Shown here in pieces: positions 45,572 to 54,279 of a stretch of DNA of 64,000 nucleotides. The position numbers were made by a program, and so were the translations under genes. Source of the DNA: Mycolicibacterium rhodesiae NBB3. Lineage in GTDB: Bacteria > Actinomycetota > Actinomycetes > Mycobacteriales > Mycobacteriaceae. Position 1 is the first letter of the stretch, and each line of letters starts with the position of its first letter. Where the stretch lies: the NCBI RefSeq assembly GCF_000230895.2, contig NC_016604.1, positions 1,488,001 to 1,552,000 on the forward strand, written 5' to 3'. The notes beneath the pieces were generated by a model. It made no database searches and was not told where the DNA came from. It saw nothing but the letters and a program-made list of their open reading frames with translations.

Positions 45572-46736
45572 CGTCAGTGACCGACGAGTCAAGGGGGGAC
45601 GGATCGTTTCGTCTTTCCCAGCGCCGCAGGGCGTTTCGGCACGGCGACTCGATCAGTGCGTAGCTGACCGCCGCGATCGCGAACCCGAACACCGCGGTCA
45701 ACACCAGCACGATCGGCATGTGCCCGTTGAAGGCGAACTCGCCGATGACGGGGAACACCATCGCCAGCGCCGCCAGGTGCCAGACGAACAATCCGTACGA
45801 CCACCGGCCCAGGGTCACCATCGTCGCGCTGCCCAGCAGGCGGTGCGACGTGTCGGGCCGATCGAGCACCAGCGGCGCGATCAGCGCACCTGCGACCACC
45901 GCCCCCATCGCCGTCTTCACCACGAACTGGCTGACCGTCCCGGGGGTCAGCCCCTCCGGCCCGGCGAGCGGTGACGCGGCGACGGCGAACGCCACCACGG
46001 CGATTGCGGCCATCAACCACCGTCTCCTGGCCAGCCGGTGCGGCCAGGAGACCGGGGTGACGGTCAGTTCGGCGAGCAGCATTCCCGCGGCGAACCACGA
46101 GAAGAAGGCGGGCGGCCAGTTCAGCGGGTTGACGCCGAAAGGAACGGAGAGCGGGATCGTCGACACCAATACAGCCCACGCGAAGCTCGCCACCGCCGCC
46201 GCGGCGATCACCGGTATGCGGGCGCGCACCGGCACCCGTCGCGCCAGCAGCGCCAGCAGTGGGAGTGCGAGATAAAACGCGACTTCGACCGACAGGCTCC
46301 ACATCTGGGTAAGCCCTGCGGTCAGGGTCAGCGGCACATAGATCTGGGTGAGTGACAGGTTGGCCAGCCAGACGGTGAGATCCGCCTTCGCCTCCGGCAG
46401 CAGCGACAGGATGACCACGACGGCTACCAGATAGCCCGGCATGATGCGCACGATCCGCGAGCGCAGATAGTGACCCGTCGGCGGGGTCGGCCGCATACCG
46501 CGGACCGCGGCGGCGTGGCCCCGCCACAACAGAAAGCCCGACAGCGCGAAGAACACCGCGACCGCCAGGTCGAACCTGCCGAAGAACCGGCCCATGATCC
46601 CGCCGGTGTGGCCGGTCTGGAAGGCCACGTGGGTGACGACGACGCCGATCGCCGCGCACGCCCGCATTCCCTCGACGGCCGGAAGGAACCCGCGAGTGCC
46701 GCCGACGGCGTTTTGGTCGCCGGTGGATTCCGTCAC
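45546..46736 (-). CDS. Membrane acyltransferase 3 family protein (OafA-like), Rv0228-like
   Basis: From the GTG at 46736 the product has 396 residues and about ten TM helices. It starts near the family signature FLPAVEGMRACAAIGVVVTH (His catalytic position) and continues with FFALSGFLLWRGHA and SLSVEVAFYLALPLLALL. Such proteins transfer acyl groups from acyl-CoA to extracytoplasmic sugars or lipids. The longer frame reaching 46976 runs into the divergent DUF3068 gene and is rejected. Its C-terminus lies in the right copy of the 31-base duplication. By order it matches Rv0228. Confidence 0.87.
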   Translation of the reverse strand: MTESTGDQNAVGGTRGFLPAVEGMRACAAIGVVVTHVAFQTGHTGGIMGRFFGRFDLAVAVFFALSGFLLWRGHAAAVRGMRPTPPTGHYLRSRIVRIMPGYLVAVVVILSLLPEAKADLTVWLANLSLTQIYVPLTLTAGLTQMWSLSVEVAFYLALPLLALLARRVPVRARIPVIAAAAVASFAWAVLVSTIPLSVPFGVNPLNWPPAFFSWFAAGMLLAELTVTPVSWPHRLARRRWLMAAIAVVAFAVAASPLAGPEGLTPGTVSQFVVKTAMGAVVAGALIAPLVLDRPDTSHRLLGSATMVTLGRWSYGLFVWHLAALAMVFPVIGEFAFNGHMPIVLVLTAVFGFAIAAVSYALIESPCRNALRRWERRNDPSPLDSSVTDEPEPAVAR

Positions 46737-46887
46737 GAGATCAGTGTGCCCGGCGAGACGAAAGCCGCTGAATACGGGTACTCGGGCAGCCACGGGCAGA
46801 TGCCGTTGGAGTAAGCATCGACCTTTAACTTGTGCTGTTAGGGTCGAACGGGTTTGCGGGACTCCCGCAAATGAAGGAGGCAGGAGT

Positions 46888-48084
46888 TTGAACCGCGCAG
46901 TGGCGCTCCGTATTGCGGCTTGCGGAATCATGGGGCTGGGTGCCGGCTTGCTGATCGCCGCGCTATTGCTGTCCACCTATACCCAGGGCAAGATCGCCAA
47001 GGTCCCCTTGAACCTGGACGCGACGCTGGTCAGCGACGGCTCCGGCACCGCGTTCGAGCCGGCGTCGCTGAATCGCGAGAAGTTCGTCGTCGACCGCGAT
47101 GTGCCGCTGGCGCTTCAGGAGCAGGTCTCGGTGGAGGCGCCGTCGAACGCGGACGTGGTGACACTTCAGGTCGGCAGTACGCTGCGCCGCACCGACAAGC
47201 AGAAGGACGAAGGCCTCTTGCTCGCGCTGGTCGACACGGTGACGATCAACCGGTCCACGGCCGAAGCGGTGTCCAGCGAGAGCAACCCCGGCGGTGCGGT
47301 CCAGAAACCGCGCGCCATCGAGGACGACCAGCCGCCGACCAACATCGCGCTGCCGCACTCCGGGCTGACCTACCGATTCCCGTTCGACACCGAGAAGCGG
47401 ACGTACCCGGTCTTCGACCCGATCGCGCAGAAGGAGTTCGACGCCAACTACGACGGCGAAGAGGACGTCAACGGGCTCACCACCTACCGGTTCAGCCAGA
47501 ACGTCGGCTACGACGCGGACGGCAAGCTCGTCGAGCCGATCAAGTACTCCTCACTGCTCGATGACGACGCCGACAGCGAGGTCACCGCACCGGCCGCCAT
47601 GTGGGGCATCCCCGGCGAACCGGATGAGCGGATCACGATGTCGCGCTACTACGCGGCGCAACGCACGTTCTGGGTGGACCCGGTGTCGGGCACCATCGTC
47701 AAGAAAGAGGAGCACGGCTACCACTACTACGCGCGGGAGCCGCTCAAGCCCGAGGTGACCTTCGTCGACTTCAAGGTCGCATCCAACGAAGAAACCATCG
47801 AATCCCAGGTCGCAACCGCCAGGGACGAACGGGACCGCGTCGCGCTGTGGGGCCGCATCCTGCCGATCACCTTCGTCGCCATCGGCTTGGTGTCGCTCGT
47901 CGGCGGCGCGCTGCTGGGATCGTTCAGCCTGCGCGCAGAGTCGGCGCTCATCGATCCCGGACTCGACGAGGCCGACCACAGCTTCTTCGACACGCAAGGG
48001 ATGAAGGTGCCGGGCGCCGAGGCCAAGACCGAGAAACTGCCCGCGCAGAAGCCGACCGATCTGCCGCCGGACAGACCGGTCTGA
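46888..48084 (+). CDS. DUF3068 (PorA-family) membrane protein, Rv0227c-like
   Basis: A TTG at 46888, seven bases after AGGAGG, gives 398 residues. One TM helix is near the N-terminus (GIMGLGAGLLIAALLLSTY), then a large extracytoplasmic domain rich in Asp and Thr (NVGYDADGKLVEPIKYSSLL), and a second TM helix near residue 335 (ILPITFVAIGLVSLVGGALL), with a cytoplasmic tail. This is the DUF3068 family, conserved in mycolic-acid bacteria, here as in M. tuberculosis in the AftD-to-GT4 envelope block. Function not established from sequence. The next gene begins at or overlapping its stop. Confidence 0.85.
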   Translation: MNRAVALRIAACGIMGLGAGLLIAALLLSTYTQGKIAKVPLNLDATLVSDGSGTAFEPASLNREKFVVDRDVPLALQEQVSVEAPSNADVVTLQVGSTLRRTDKQKDEGLLLALVDTVTINRSTAEAVSSESNPGGAVQKPRAIEDDQPPTNIALPHSGLTYRFPFDTEKRTYPVFDPIAQKEFDANYDGEEDVNGLTTYRFSQNVGYDADGKLVEPIKYSSLLDDDADSEVTAPAAMWGIPGEPDERITMSRYYAAQRTFWVDPVSGTIVKKEEHGYHYYAREPLKPEVTFVDFKVASNEETIESQVATARDERDRVALWGRILPITFVAIGLVSLVGGALLGSFSLRAESALIDPGLDEADHSFFDTQGMKVPGAEAKTEKLPAQKPTDLPPDRPV

Positions 48085-49784
48085 CCGCGCGGATCCCCGC
48101 GCCCGCACGGGCGCGATCGCTGATTGCGCCCGGCTACGCGCTGGTGTTGTCGTTGGCCGTGACGGCTCCGCTGTTGGCGCCGGGCTATCTGCTGCTTCGC
48201 GATGCGGTGTCCACTCCGCGTTCATACCTCTCCGATGCGGCGCTGGGGCTGTCGGAGGCCGCACCACGGGCGCTGCCGCAGGACTTCGCCGTCGCGCTCG
48301 CGTCGACCGTGATCGACGGTGGGATCGTCGTCAAGCTCCTGTTGATCGTCGGGCTCTGGCTCGCGGGATGGGGTGCGGCGCGCTTGGCGGCTGTCGTACT
48401 TTCGGACTCCGGGGTGGCCGGCCAGTGCGTCGCGGCGACGCTGGCGATCTGGAATCCATATGTCGCCGAGCGACTCTTGCAGGGGCACTGGAGTCTGCTC
48501 GTCGGCTACGGATGCCTGCCGTGGGTGGCCACCGCGATGCTGCGGCTTCGCGAGCCGCAACCGGGCTGGGCCGGCGCCGGCACGCTGGTGTTCTGGATCG
48601 CCCTTGCCGGACTGACGCCGACCGGGCTGATGCTCGCCGCGACCGTCGCGCTCACGTGTCTGTTCGCGCCGGGCGCGGGGTGGCCGCGCTGGCGGTGTGC
48701 GGTGGTGGCGCTCGGCGCTGCTCTTTGCGCGGCGTTGCCGTGGCTGACAGCGGCCGTCGTCGCACAGTCGTTGGCGTCGTCACAGGCCGAAGGCGTCGCG
48801 GCGTTCGCTGCACGTGCCGAGCCTGGCCTCGGCACCGTCGGGACGCTGGCCAGCCTCGGCGGAATCTGGAACAGCGAGGCTGTACCCTCCTCTCGCACAA
48901 CATATTTCGCTGTGGTCGCAGCCATCGTCCTCTTGGGGGTCGTCGTGTTGGGACTGCGCACCGCCGTCGGCCGACCCGCGGCTGTGCCGCTGCTGTGCCT
49001 GGCCGCACTCGCGGTGGTGATGCCCGCGGCGATGGCGACGAGCCCCGGTCTTGCGGCCGTCGAGGCGACCGTGCGAACCCTGCCCGGACTCGGGGTGCTG
49101 CGCGACGCGCAGAAGTGGGTCGCGCTGGCGGTCCCGGGATACGCACTCGCGGGGGCGGCGGCAGTTGTCACACTGCGGCAGCACTTTTCGCGACTTCCGG
49201 CATCGGCGACGGCCCTGATCTGCTGCGCCGCGCTGATCGCGACGCTGCCCGATCTGGCCTGGGGGGTCGGGGGCAAGGTGTCTGCCCTGACCTATCCGCC
49301 GGGTTGGGCGTCGGCGGCGGCGATCATCAACGACGATCCTCGTCCCGTAGCCGTGCTGCCCGTCGACAGCATGCGCCGCTTCGCGTGGGCAGGCGAGGCA
49401 CCCGTGCTCGACCCGTTGCCGCGATGGGTACGGGCCGACGTGCTCTCGACCGGTGACCTGTCGGTCGGTGGCACGACCGTGCCCGGCGAAGGTGAACGTG
49501 CCCGCGCCGTCCAGCACATTCTGTTGAGCGGCGCCGACCACGCCCAATTGACCGACGCCGGGGTCGGCTGGGTGGTCGTCGAATCCGGCAGTCCGACTGA
49601 TGCTCTGGCGCTGCCGGTGGCCTACCACGACGATGACATCACGGTCTACCGCGTCGGAGGCGACCTTCCCGCCGCACCGGGACGCGGAACGGTCTTGGCC
49701 GCGCATCTCGTCTGGCTGGCCTTGCTCGTCGGCGGATTGGCCGGACTCGTCGCCGGCGTTCGCCGCGCTAGACGACGCCGCTGA
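48081..49784 (+). CDS. Polytopic membrane protein, Rv0226c-like
   Basis: This hydrophobic protein (about 567 residues) has 10-12 TM helices followed by an extracytoplasmic C-terminal domain and a final TM helix, recalling small GT-C enzymes (LLQGHWSLLVGYGCLPWVATA; LPGLGVLRDAQKWVALAVPG). No ATG, GTG or TTG occurs in frame between the preceding stop region and 48144. A GTG there would cut into TM1, so a CTG overlapping the DUF3068 stop (48081) is tentatively used. Extension upstream reads antisensically odd Arg-rich sequence and is rejected. By order it is Rv0226c. Function unknown; a glycan-transfer or export role is inferred from the neighbours. Confidence 0.75.
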   Translation: MTARIPAPARARSLIAPGYALVLSLAVTAPLLAPGYLLLRDAVSTPRSYLSDAALGLSEAAPRALPQDFAVALASTVIDGGIVVKLLLIVGLWLAGWGAARLAAVVLSDSGVAGQCVAATLAIWNPYVAERLLQGHWSLLVGYGCLPWVATAMLRLREPQPGWAGAGTLVFWIALAGLTPTGLMLAATVALTCLFAPGAGWPRWRCAVVALGAALCAALPWLTAAVVAQSLASSQAEGVAAFAARAEPGLGTVGTLASLGGIWNSEAVPSSRTTYFAVVAAIVLLGVVVLGLRTAVGRPAAVPLLCLAALAVVMPAAMATSPGLAAVEATVRTLPGLGVLRDAQKWVALAVPGYALAGAAAVVTLRQHFSRLPASATALICCAALIATLPDLAWGVGGKVSALTYPPGWASAAAIINDDPRPVAVLPVDSMRRFAWAGEAPVLDPLPRWVRADVLSTGDLSVGGTTVPGEGERARAVQHILLSGADHAQLTDAGVGWVVVESGSPTDALALPVAYHDDDITVYRVGGDLPAAPGRGTVLAAHLVWLALLVGGLAGLVAGVRRARRRR

Positions 49785-50937
49785 CCCGCGTTCCGGCATG
49801 CACCGCTTCCAGTACGACGCGCATCGCGTCGGTGCTCTGCCGCCACGAGAATTCGCTGCTGCGGACAACCGCCTTGGCGGCGAGCTCGTCGCGCAGCACT
49901 GGATCGGTGAGCAGGCGCGCCAGCGCATCGACGAGACCGTCGTGGTCGTCGACCAGCATGCCGGTGACCCCGTCGACGATGGAATCGGTCAGACCACCCG
50001 AGGATCGGTAGCCGATGGTGGGCACGCCGTGTTGGCCTGCCTCGATCACCGCCAACGCCCAGCCCTCTTTACGTGACGGCAGGACATGCACCCAACAGCG
50101 CTGCAGGACATCGTGTTTGGTGTCGTCATCGACGTGTCCGTGGAAGGTGACCGCATCGGAGATACCCAGCAGTTCGGCATGTTCGACCAGACGCTGTTGC
50201 CACCAGCCGCCGCCAAGGATGTCCAGGTGCACGTCCGGAACTCGCGAGCGCAGTTCGGCGATCGCCTCCAGAGCGTCCTCGATCTGCTTGTGCGGCACCA
50301 GACGTGACAGCACCACCACCCGCGGCGTCGCCGAGCGTGGTGCGCGCAGACTGGCCGGCGGCGCCTCGTCGAGACCGTTGCGCACGATGGCGATACTGCC
50401 GGGACGCACCCCGAGTTCGACCAGGTCCCGCGCCGACGGCAGTGACACCGTCACGTACTGATTGCGCCGGTGCAGCCATGGTGAGAGTCGCGATTCGACG
50501 AACCAGCCGAAGCGACCCATCAACGGTCCTGCCACGGGCCACTGTTCGCGATGGCAATGGTGCACCAGCACGACGACGCGGCGGCCGTAGGCGAGCCGAG
50601 CCAGAAACGGAATGCCGTTCTGGGAGTCGATCACCACGTCGGGGCGCACCTTGCGTAGCGGGCCGAGACCGATGCGGGCGAGCACCATCGACAGCCCCGC
50701 CCAGATGTAGATGGAGTAGGAGCCGCCACCACGGCTCACCCGCACCCCGTCGACGATCTCGCGACGTGCGGAGCCGCGATAGCGCGCAGTCCGCAGGGTG
50801 ACCTCGACACCGGATGCGGCGAGTTGCGCACCGATGCGTTGCAGGTATGTCTCACTGCCGCCGCCCTGCGGGTGGCCGGTGTCGCGCCAGCACAGCAGCA
50901 GCACGGAGCGAACACCTCGGTTGGACATCCCGTTCAC
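49768..50937 (-). CDS. GT4-family glycosyltransferase, Rv0225-like
   Basis: The 389-residue GT-B protein has a Gly-rich acceptor loop (CWRDTGHPQGGGSETYLQRI) and the GT4 donor site: VVLSRLVPHKQIEDALEAI, then HVLPSRKEGWALAVIEAGQHG with the E-x7-E arrangement. Donor probably GDP- or UDP-sugar; acceptor unknown, likely an envelope lipid or polysaccharide. ATGs at 50937 and 50928 are both possible. It converges with the preceding membrane protein (17-base overlap) and is divergent from the methyltransferase, as in M. tuberculosis. Confidence 0.87.
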   Translation of the reverse strand: MNGMSNRGVRSVLLLCWRDTGHPQGGGSETYLQRIGAQLAASGVEVTLRTARYRGSARREIVDGVRVSRGGGSYSIYIWAGLSMVLARIGLGPLRKVRPDVVIDSQNGIPFLARLAYGRRVVVLVHHCHREQWPVAGPLMGRFGWFVESRLSPWLHRRNQYVTVSLPSARDLVELGVRPGSIAIVRNGLDEAPPASLRAPRSATPRVVVLSRLVPHKQIEDALEAIAELRSRVPDVHLDILGGGWWQQRLVEHAELLGISDAVTFHGHVDDDTKHDVLQRCWVHVLPSRKEGWALAVIEAGQHGVPTIGYRSSGGLTDSIVDGVTGMLVDDHDGLVDALARLLTDPVLRDELAAKAVVRSSEFSWRQSTDAMRVVLEAVHAGTRVSGVV

Positions 50938-50971
50938 CCTAGCCGCTGGCTACTGTTCCGCTGTGTTCTCT

Positions 50972-50994
50972 GCTCTTCGCGCAAGCGGCTCATC
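50972..50994 (+). repeat. Dispersed 23-base repeat, copy 2, at the methyltransferase start
   Basis: Identical over 23 bases to 9751-9773 in sdhA. It sits eight bases before the GTG used here as the methyltransferase start and is in frame with an upstream GTG at 50963. Confidence 0.9.
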
Positions 50995-51001
50995 GCCGCC
51001 C

Positions 51002-51790
51002 GTGACCGACCTCTTCGCCCGCCGGGCATCGCTGTCGCGGTCGGTGCGACTGCTGCGGGAGTTCCGGTATGAGCAACCCGATCCGGCCCGGTTCTACGGC
51101 GCCCTCGCCGATGACACCGCCGCCCTGGTGGCCGACCTGTGGCGGGCGGAGCAACGCGGGGCGCCGACCGGGCGCATCCTGCTCGACGTCGGTGGCGGAC
51201 CGGGATACTTCGCGGCCGCCTTCACCCGCGCGGGCTTCACCTACATCGGCGTCGAGCCGGACCCCGCAGAGATGCACGGCGGACCTGGGGTGATCGACGG
51301 TGCGGCCACCTACGTGCGGGCGTCGGGGACCGCGTTGCCCTTCGACGATGACAGCGTCGACGTCTGCCTGTCCTCCAATGTCGCCGAGCACGTCGCTGAA
51401 CCATGGCGGCTGGGCGCCGAGATGCTGCGCGTCACGAAGCCGGGCGGGCTGGTCGTGCTGTCGTACACGGTGTGGCTCGGCCCGTTCGGCGGTCACGAGA
51501 CCGGGTTGTGGCACTACCTGGGAGGGCACCGGGCTGCCAGGCGATACACCAGGAAGCATGGCCATCCGCCGAAGAACAACTACGGCTCGTCATTGTTCGC
51601 CGTCTCGGCCGCCGATGGTTTGCGGTGGGCGTCGGCCACCGGTGCCCTGCTCGCTGCATTTCCGCGCTACCACCCACGATGGGCGTGGTGGATGGTGCAC
51701 GTCCCGGTGCTGCGCGAGTTCGCCGTCAGCAATGTGGTGCTGGTCCTGAGGCCACCGACTGCAACAGGTTCTACTTTCAGACCTTCGTAG
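51002..51790 (+). CDS. SAM-dependent methyltransferase, Rv0224c-like
   Basis: From the GTG at 51002 (VTDLFARRASLSRSVRLLRE) the protein has 262 residues and closely follows the recalled Rv0224c sequence. Motif I is LLDVGGGPGYFAAAF, motif post-I GVEPDPAEM, and the later strands show DDDSVDVCLSSNVAEHV and KPGGLVVLSYTVWLGPFGGHE, a class I methyltransferase. An upstream in-frame GTG at 50963 would add 13 residues encoded partly by the 23-base repeat, so the repeat lies in the leader or the N-terminus. Substrate unknown. A KstR-type box near its 3' end drives the next gene. Confidence 0.87.
   Translation: MTDLFARRASLSRSVRLLREFRYEQPDPARFYGALADDTAALVADLWRAEQRGAPTGRILLDVGGGPGYFAAAFTRAGFTYIGVEPDPAEMHGGPGVIDGAATYVRASGTALPFDDDSVDVCLSSNVAEHVAEPWRLGAEMLRVTKPGGLVVLSYTVWLGPFGGHETGLWHYLGGHRAARRYTRKHGHPPKNNYGSSLFAVSAADGLRWASATGALLAAFPRYHPRWAWWMVHVPVLREFAVSNVVLVLRPPTATGSTFRPS
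51760..51773 (+). promoter_or_regulatory. KstR-type operator before the aldehyde dehydrogenase
   Basis: T-GC-AAC-AG-GTT-CT-A matches the KstR consensus TNNAACNNGTTNNA at every fixed base. It is 32 bases before the start codon, inside the 3' end of the methyltransferase. I recall Rv0223c as a KstR target, which supports the call. Confidence 0.7.
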
Positions 51791-51804
51791 GTAGTGTGAC
51801 GGTC

Positions 51805-53307
51805 ATGACACAGACCGTCGCTGACAAGCCATCCGCCGGCGAGCCGGCGTTCAAGACACAGTGGGACAAGCTCTTCATCGGCGGCAAGTGGGTTGAGCCG
51901 GCCTCCTCGGAGGTCATCGAGGTGCACTCACCCGCCACCGGCGAGCTGGTGGGCAAGGTGCCGCTGGCGACCGAGGCCGACGTCAACGCCGCGTGCGCGG
52001 CCGCGCGCAAGGCCTTCGATGAGGGCCCGTGGCCGCATATGAAGCCGCAGGAGCGTGCCGCGATCCTCGCCGCCGCCATCAAGGGCATGGAAGATCGCGC
52101 CGACGAGCTCAAGTACCTGCTGGCCGCCGAGACCGGGCAGCCGCAGACGATCGTCGACATGATGCAGTACGGCGCAGCCATGTCGGCGTTCCAGTTCTAT
52201 GCCGGGGCGGCCGACAAGTTCAACTGGCGCGAGATCCGCGACGGCGTCTACGGACAGACGTTGGTCGTGCGCGAGCCCATCGGGGTGGTGGGCGCCGTCA
52301 CCGCGTGGAACGTCCCGTTCTTCCTGGCCGCCAACAAGCTCGGACCCGCATTCCTCGCCGGTTGCACCGTCGTGCTCAAGCCCGCCGCGGAGACGCCGCT
52401 GTCGGTGTTCGCGATGGCCGAGATCTTCGCCGAGGCAGGCCTTCCCGAGGGCGTGCTGTCGATCGTGCCCGGCGGGCCCGATACCGGGCGGGCGCTGACG
52501 TCCAACCCCGAGCTGGACAAGTTCACGTTCACGGGCAGCTCCGCTGTCGGCAAGGAGATCGCCAAGATCGCCGCCGAGAAACTCAAGCCGTGCACGCTGG
52601 AACTCGGCGGTAAGTCGGCGGCCATCATCCTCGAGGATGCCGATCTGGACTCCACCCTCCCGATGCTCGGCTTCTCGGGAGTGATGAACAGCGGACAGGC
52701 GTGCGTGGCGCAGACCCGCATCCTGGCGCCGCGCTCGCGGTACGACGAAGTTGTCGAGAAGATCGCCAACTTCATCTCCGCCATGCCCGTCGGCCTGCCC
52801 GACGACCCGAACGCCGCGATCGGGCCGCTGATCTCCGAGAAGCAGCGCGAGCGGGTCGAGGGCTACATCAAGAAGGGTGTCGAAGAGGGCGCGCGGATCG
52901 TCACCGGTGGCGGTCGCCCCGAGGGCCTGGACAACGGCTGGTTCGTGCAGCCCACGGTGTTCGCCGACGTCGACAACTCGATGACCATCGCGCAGGAGGA
53001 GATCTTCGGACCCGTGCTGGCGGTGATTCCGTATGACACGGAAGAGGACGCCGTCCGTATCGCCAACGATTCGGTCTACGGCCTCGCCGGCAGCGTGTGG
53101 ACGACCGACAACAAGAAGGCGATCGAGATCGCGGGCAAGATCCGCACCGGCACGTACGCGGTCAACATGTATGCCTTCGATCCGTGTGCTCCGTTCGGCG
53201 GATACAAGAACTCCGGCGTCGGACGTGAGAACGGCACCGAGGGCATCGAGGCCTACGTGGAGCCCAAGAGCGTTCTGCTGCCGTTCGGCTATACGCCCGA
53301 GGACTGA
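51805..53307 (+). CDS. NAD(P)-dependent aldehyde dehydrogenase, Rv0223c-like
   Basis: The 500-residue ALDH has the family hallmarks: AWNVPFFLAANKLGPA, the Rossmann segment FTFTGSSAVGKEIAK, catalytic Glu in LELGGKSA, the nucleophile Cys in NSGQACVAQTRI, and EEIFGPVLAVIPY. The C-terminus PFGGYKNSGVGRENG is typical. The ATG at 51805 is chosen over the longer frame that overlaps the methyltransferase. The KstR-type box suggests induction during sterol catabolism, so the natural substrate may be a steroid-derived aldehyde. Confidence 0.92.
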   Translation: MTQTVADKPSAGEPAFKTQWDKLFIGGKWVEPASSEVIEVHSPATGELVGKVPLATEADVNAACAAARKAFDEGPWPHMKPQERAAILAAAIKGMEDRADELKYLLAAETGQPQTIVDMMQYGAAMSAFQFYAGAADKFNWREIRDGVYGQTLVVREPIGVVGAVTAWNVPFFLAANKLGPAFLAGCTVVLKPAAETPLSVFAMAEIFAEAGLPEGVLSIVPGGPDTGRALTSNPELDKFTFTGSSAVGKEIAKIAAEKLKPCTLELGGKSAAIILEDADLDSTLPMLGFSGVMNSGQACVAQTRILAPRSRYDEVVEKIANFISAMPVGLPDDPNAAIGPLISEKQRERVEGYIKKGVEEGARIVTGGGRPEGLDNGWFVQPTVFADVDNSMTIAQEEIFGPVLAVIPYDTEEDAVRIANDSVYGLAGSVWTTDNKKAIEIAGKIRTGTYAVNMYAFDPCAPFGGYKNSGVGRENGTEGIEAYVEPKSVLLPFGYTPED

Positions 53308-53330
53308 TCGGTGGCGCCGCTGCGGCTGAA

Positions 53331-53350
53331 ATTATGTAGCGGACCATAAT
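53331..53350. promoter_or_regulatory. Inverted repeat upstream of the small-protein/TetR unit
   Basis: ATTATG and CATAAT are perfect 6-base arms around eight bases. A second, looser site (TATG-ACCCAC-CATA) lies about 30 bases before the small gene at 53504. Together they look like operators for the adjacent TetR. The 196-base gap is otherwise empty. Confidence 0.45.
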
Positions 53351-53503
53351 CGCGCGGCCGCCAAGGGTGCTGGTGGCATACGTGATCGCCGGCCTGCTCG
53401 AGATCAACTGCTGTTCACCAGCAAAATGGTTGTGATGCGGAATACATTTCTCGCGCCTTGGTGTTATCTATTTTATGACCCACCATAGGTAGGGAGGTGC
53501 GCC

Positions 53504-53638
53504 GTGTGGATCGTTGAGATCAATTTCGCCGGCCGTCGATTCGTCCGCGAGGTGCACGGTAGGCGGCCGACCTTCCGGCTCACCCCGCGCAGCTTCGGCT
53601 GGCGCCACATGCCGCTGCCGCAGACTCCCGCGGCCTGA
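53504..53638 (+). CDS. Small basic protein of 44 residues
   Basis: A GTG seven bases after GGGAGG starts a 44-codon frame: MWIVEINFAGRRFVREVHGR, continuing with PTFRLTPRSFGWRHM and ending PQTPAA. It is strongly basic, with a beta-hairpin-like start. It lies directly before a TetR gene, with the ribosome site of the latter only about ten bases on. No family was recognised. The good ribosome site and the operon position support a real gene. Confidence 0.6.
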   Translation: MWIVEINFAGRRFVREVHGRRPTFRLTPRSFGWRHMPLPQTPAA

Positions 53639-53646
53639 CCGCCCCG

Positions 53647-54279
53647 TTGGAGGTAGTTCTGTCTCCCGCCGCAACGAATTCCAAGCGTGGCTCCACTCGC
53701 GCCAACATGGTGACCACTGCCGCCGAGGTCCTACGCGAGCGAGGCGCCGCGGGTGTGACGATCGACGAGGTGCTGGCCCGCAGCGGTGCACCACGCGGTT
53801 CGGTTTATCACCACTTTCCCGAGGGCAGGAATCAGATCCTGACCGAGGCGCTCCAGTACGCCGGTGAGGCCATCACCGAAGTCATTGACGACGCCGTCGT
53901 CAACGGCGGCCTGTACCTGGTCAGGAAGTTCGTCGTGTTCTGGGAGGAACTGCTCGTCGAAAGCGATTTCGCCGCAGGCTGCCCCGTGGTCGCCGCAGCC
54001 ATCGGCGCGGCCGACGAGGAACCGCAACTGAGCACCGTCGCCGGCCGCATCTTCGGACACTGGCGCGACGCACTGACCCGCGCATTCGCCACCGACGGCT
54101 TCGCCGATTCCGATGCGGCGTCCCTGGCCGTCATGTGCATCGCCGCCCTGGAAGGCGCGGTCGTGCTGTGCAGGTCGACGCGCAGTGTGGATCCGTTGCG
54201 GGATGTCGCCGCGCAGCTCGAATTCCTGATCAAGTCAAGGGAATTCGTGCAGCACTATGGTGTTCCCAAACCCGGCTGA
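53647..54279 (+). CDS. TetR-family regulator (YxaF/LmrA-like C-terminal domain)
   Basis: The 210-residue protein has a TetR DNA-binding region (NMVTTAAEVLRERGAAGVTI; RSGAPRGSVYHHFPEGRNQI) and a C-terminal domain with FAAGCPVVAAAIGAADEEPQ, typical of the YxaF/LmrA subgroup. The start is uncertain: TTG 53647 precedes the GGAGG, CTG 53659 is ideally spaced from it, and ATG 53707 lies inside the first helix. It follows the 44-residue gene. Palindromes upstream are probable autoregulatory sites. Targets unknown. Confidence 0.82.
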   Translation: MEVVLSPAATNSKRGSTRANMVTTAAEVLRERGAAGVTIDEVLARSGAPRGSVYHHFPEGRNQILTEALQYAGEAITEVIDDAVVNGGLYLVRKFVVFWEELLVESDFAAGCPVVAAAIGAADEEPQLSTVAGRIFGHWRDALTRAFATDGFADSDAASLAVMCIAALEGAVVLCRSTRSVDPLRDVAAQLEFLIKSREFVQHYGVPKPG

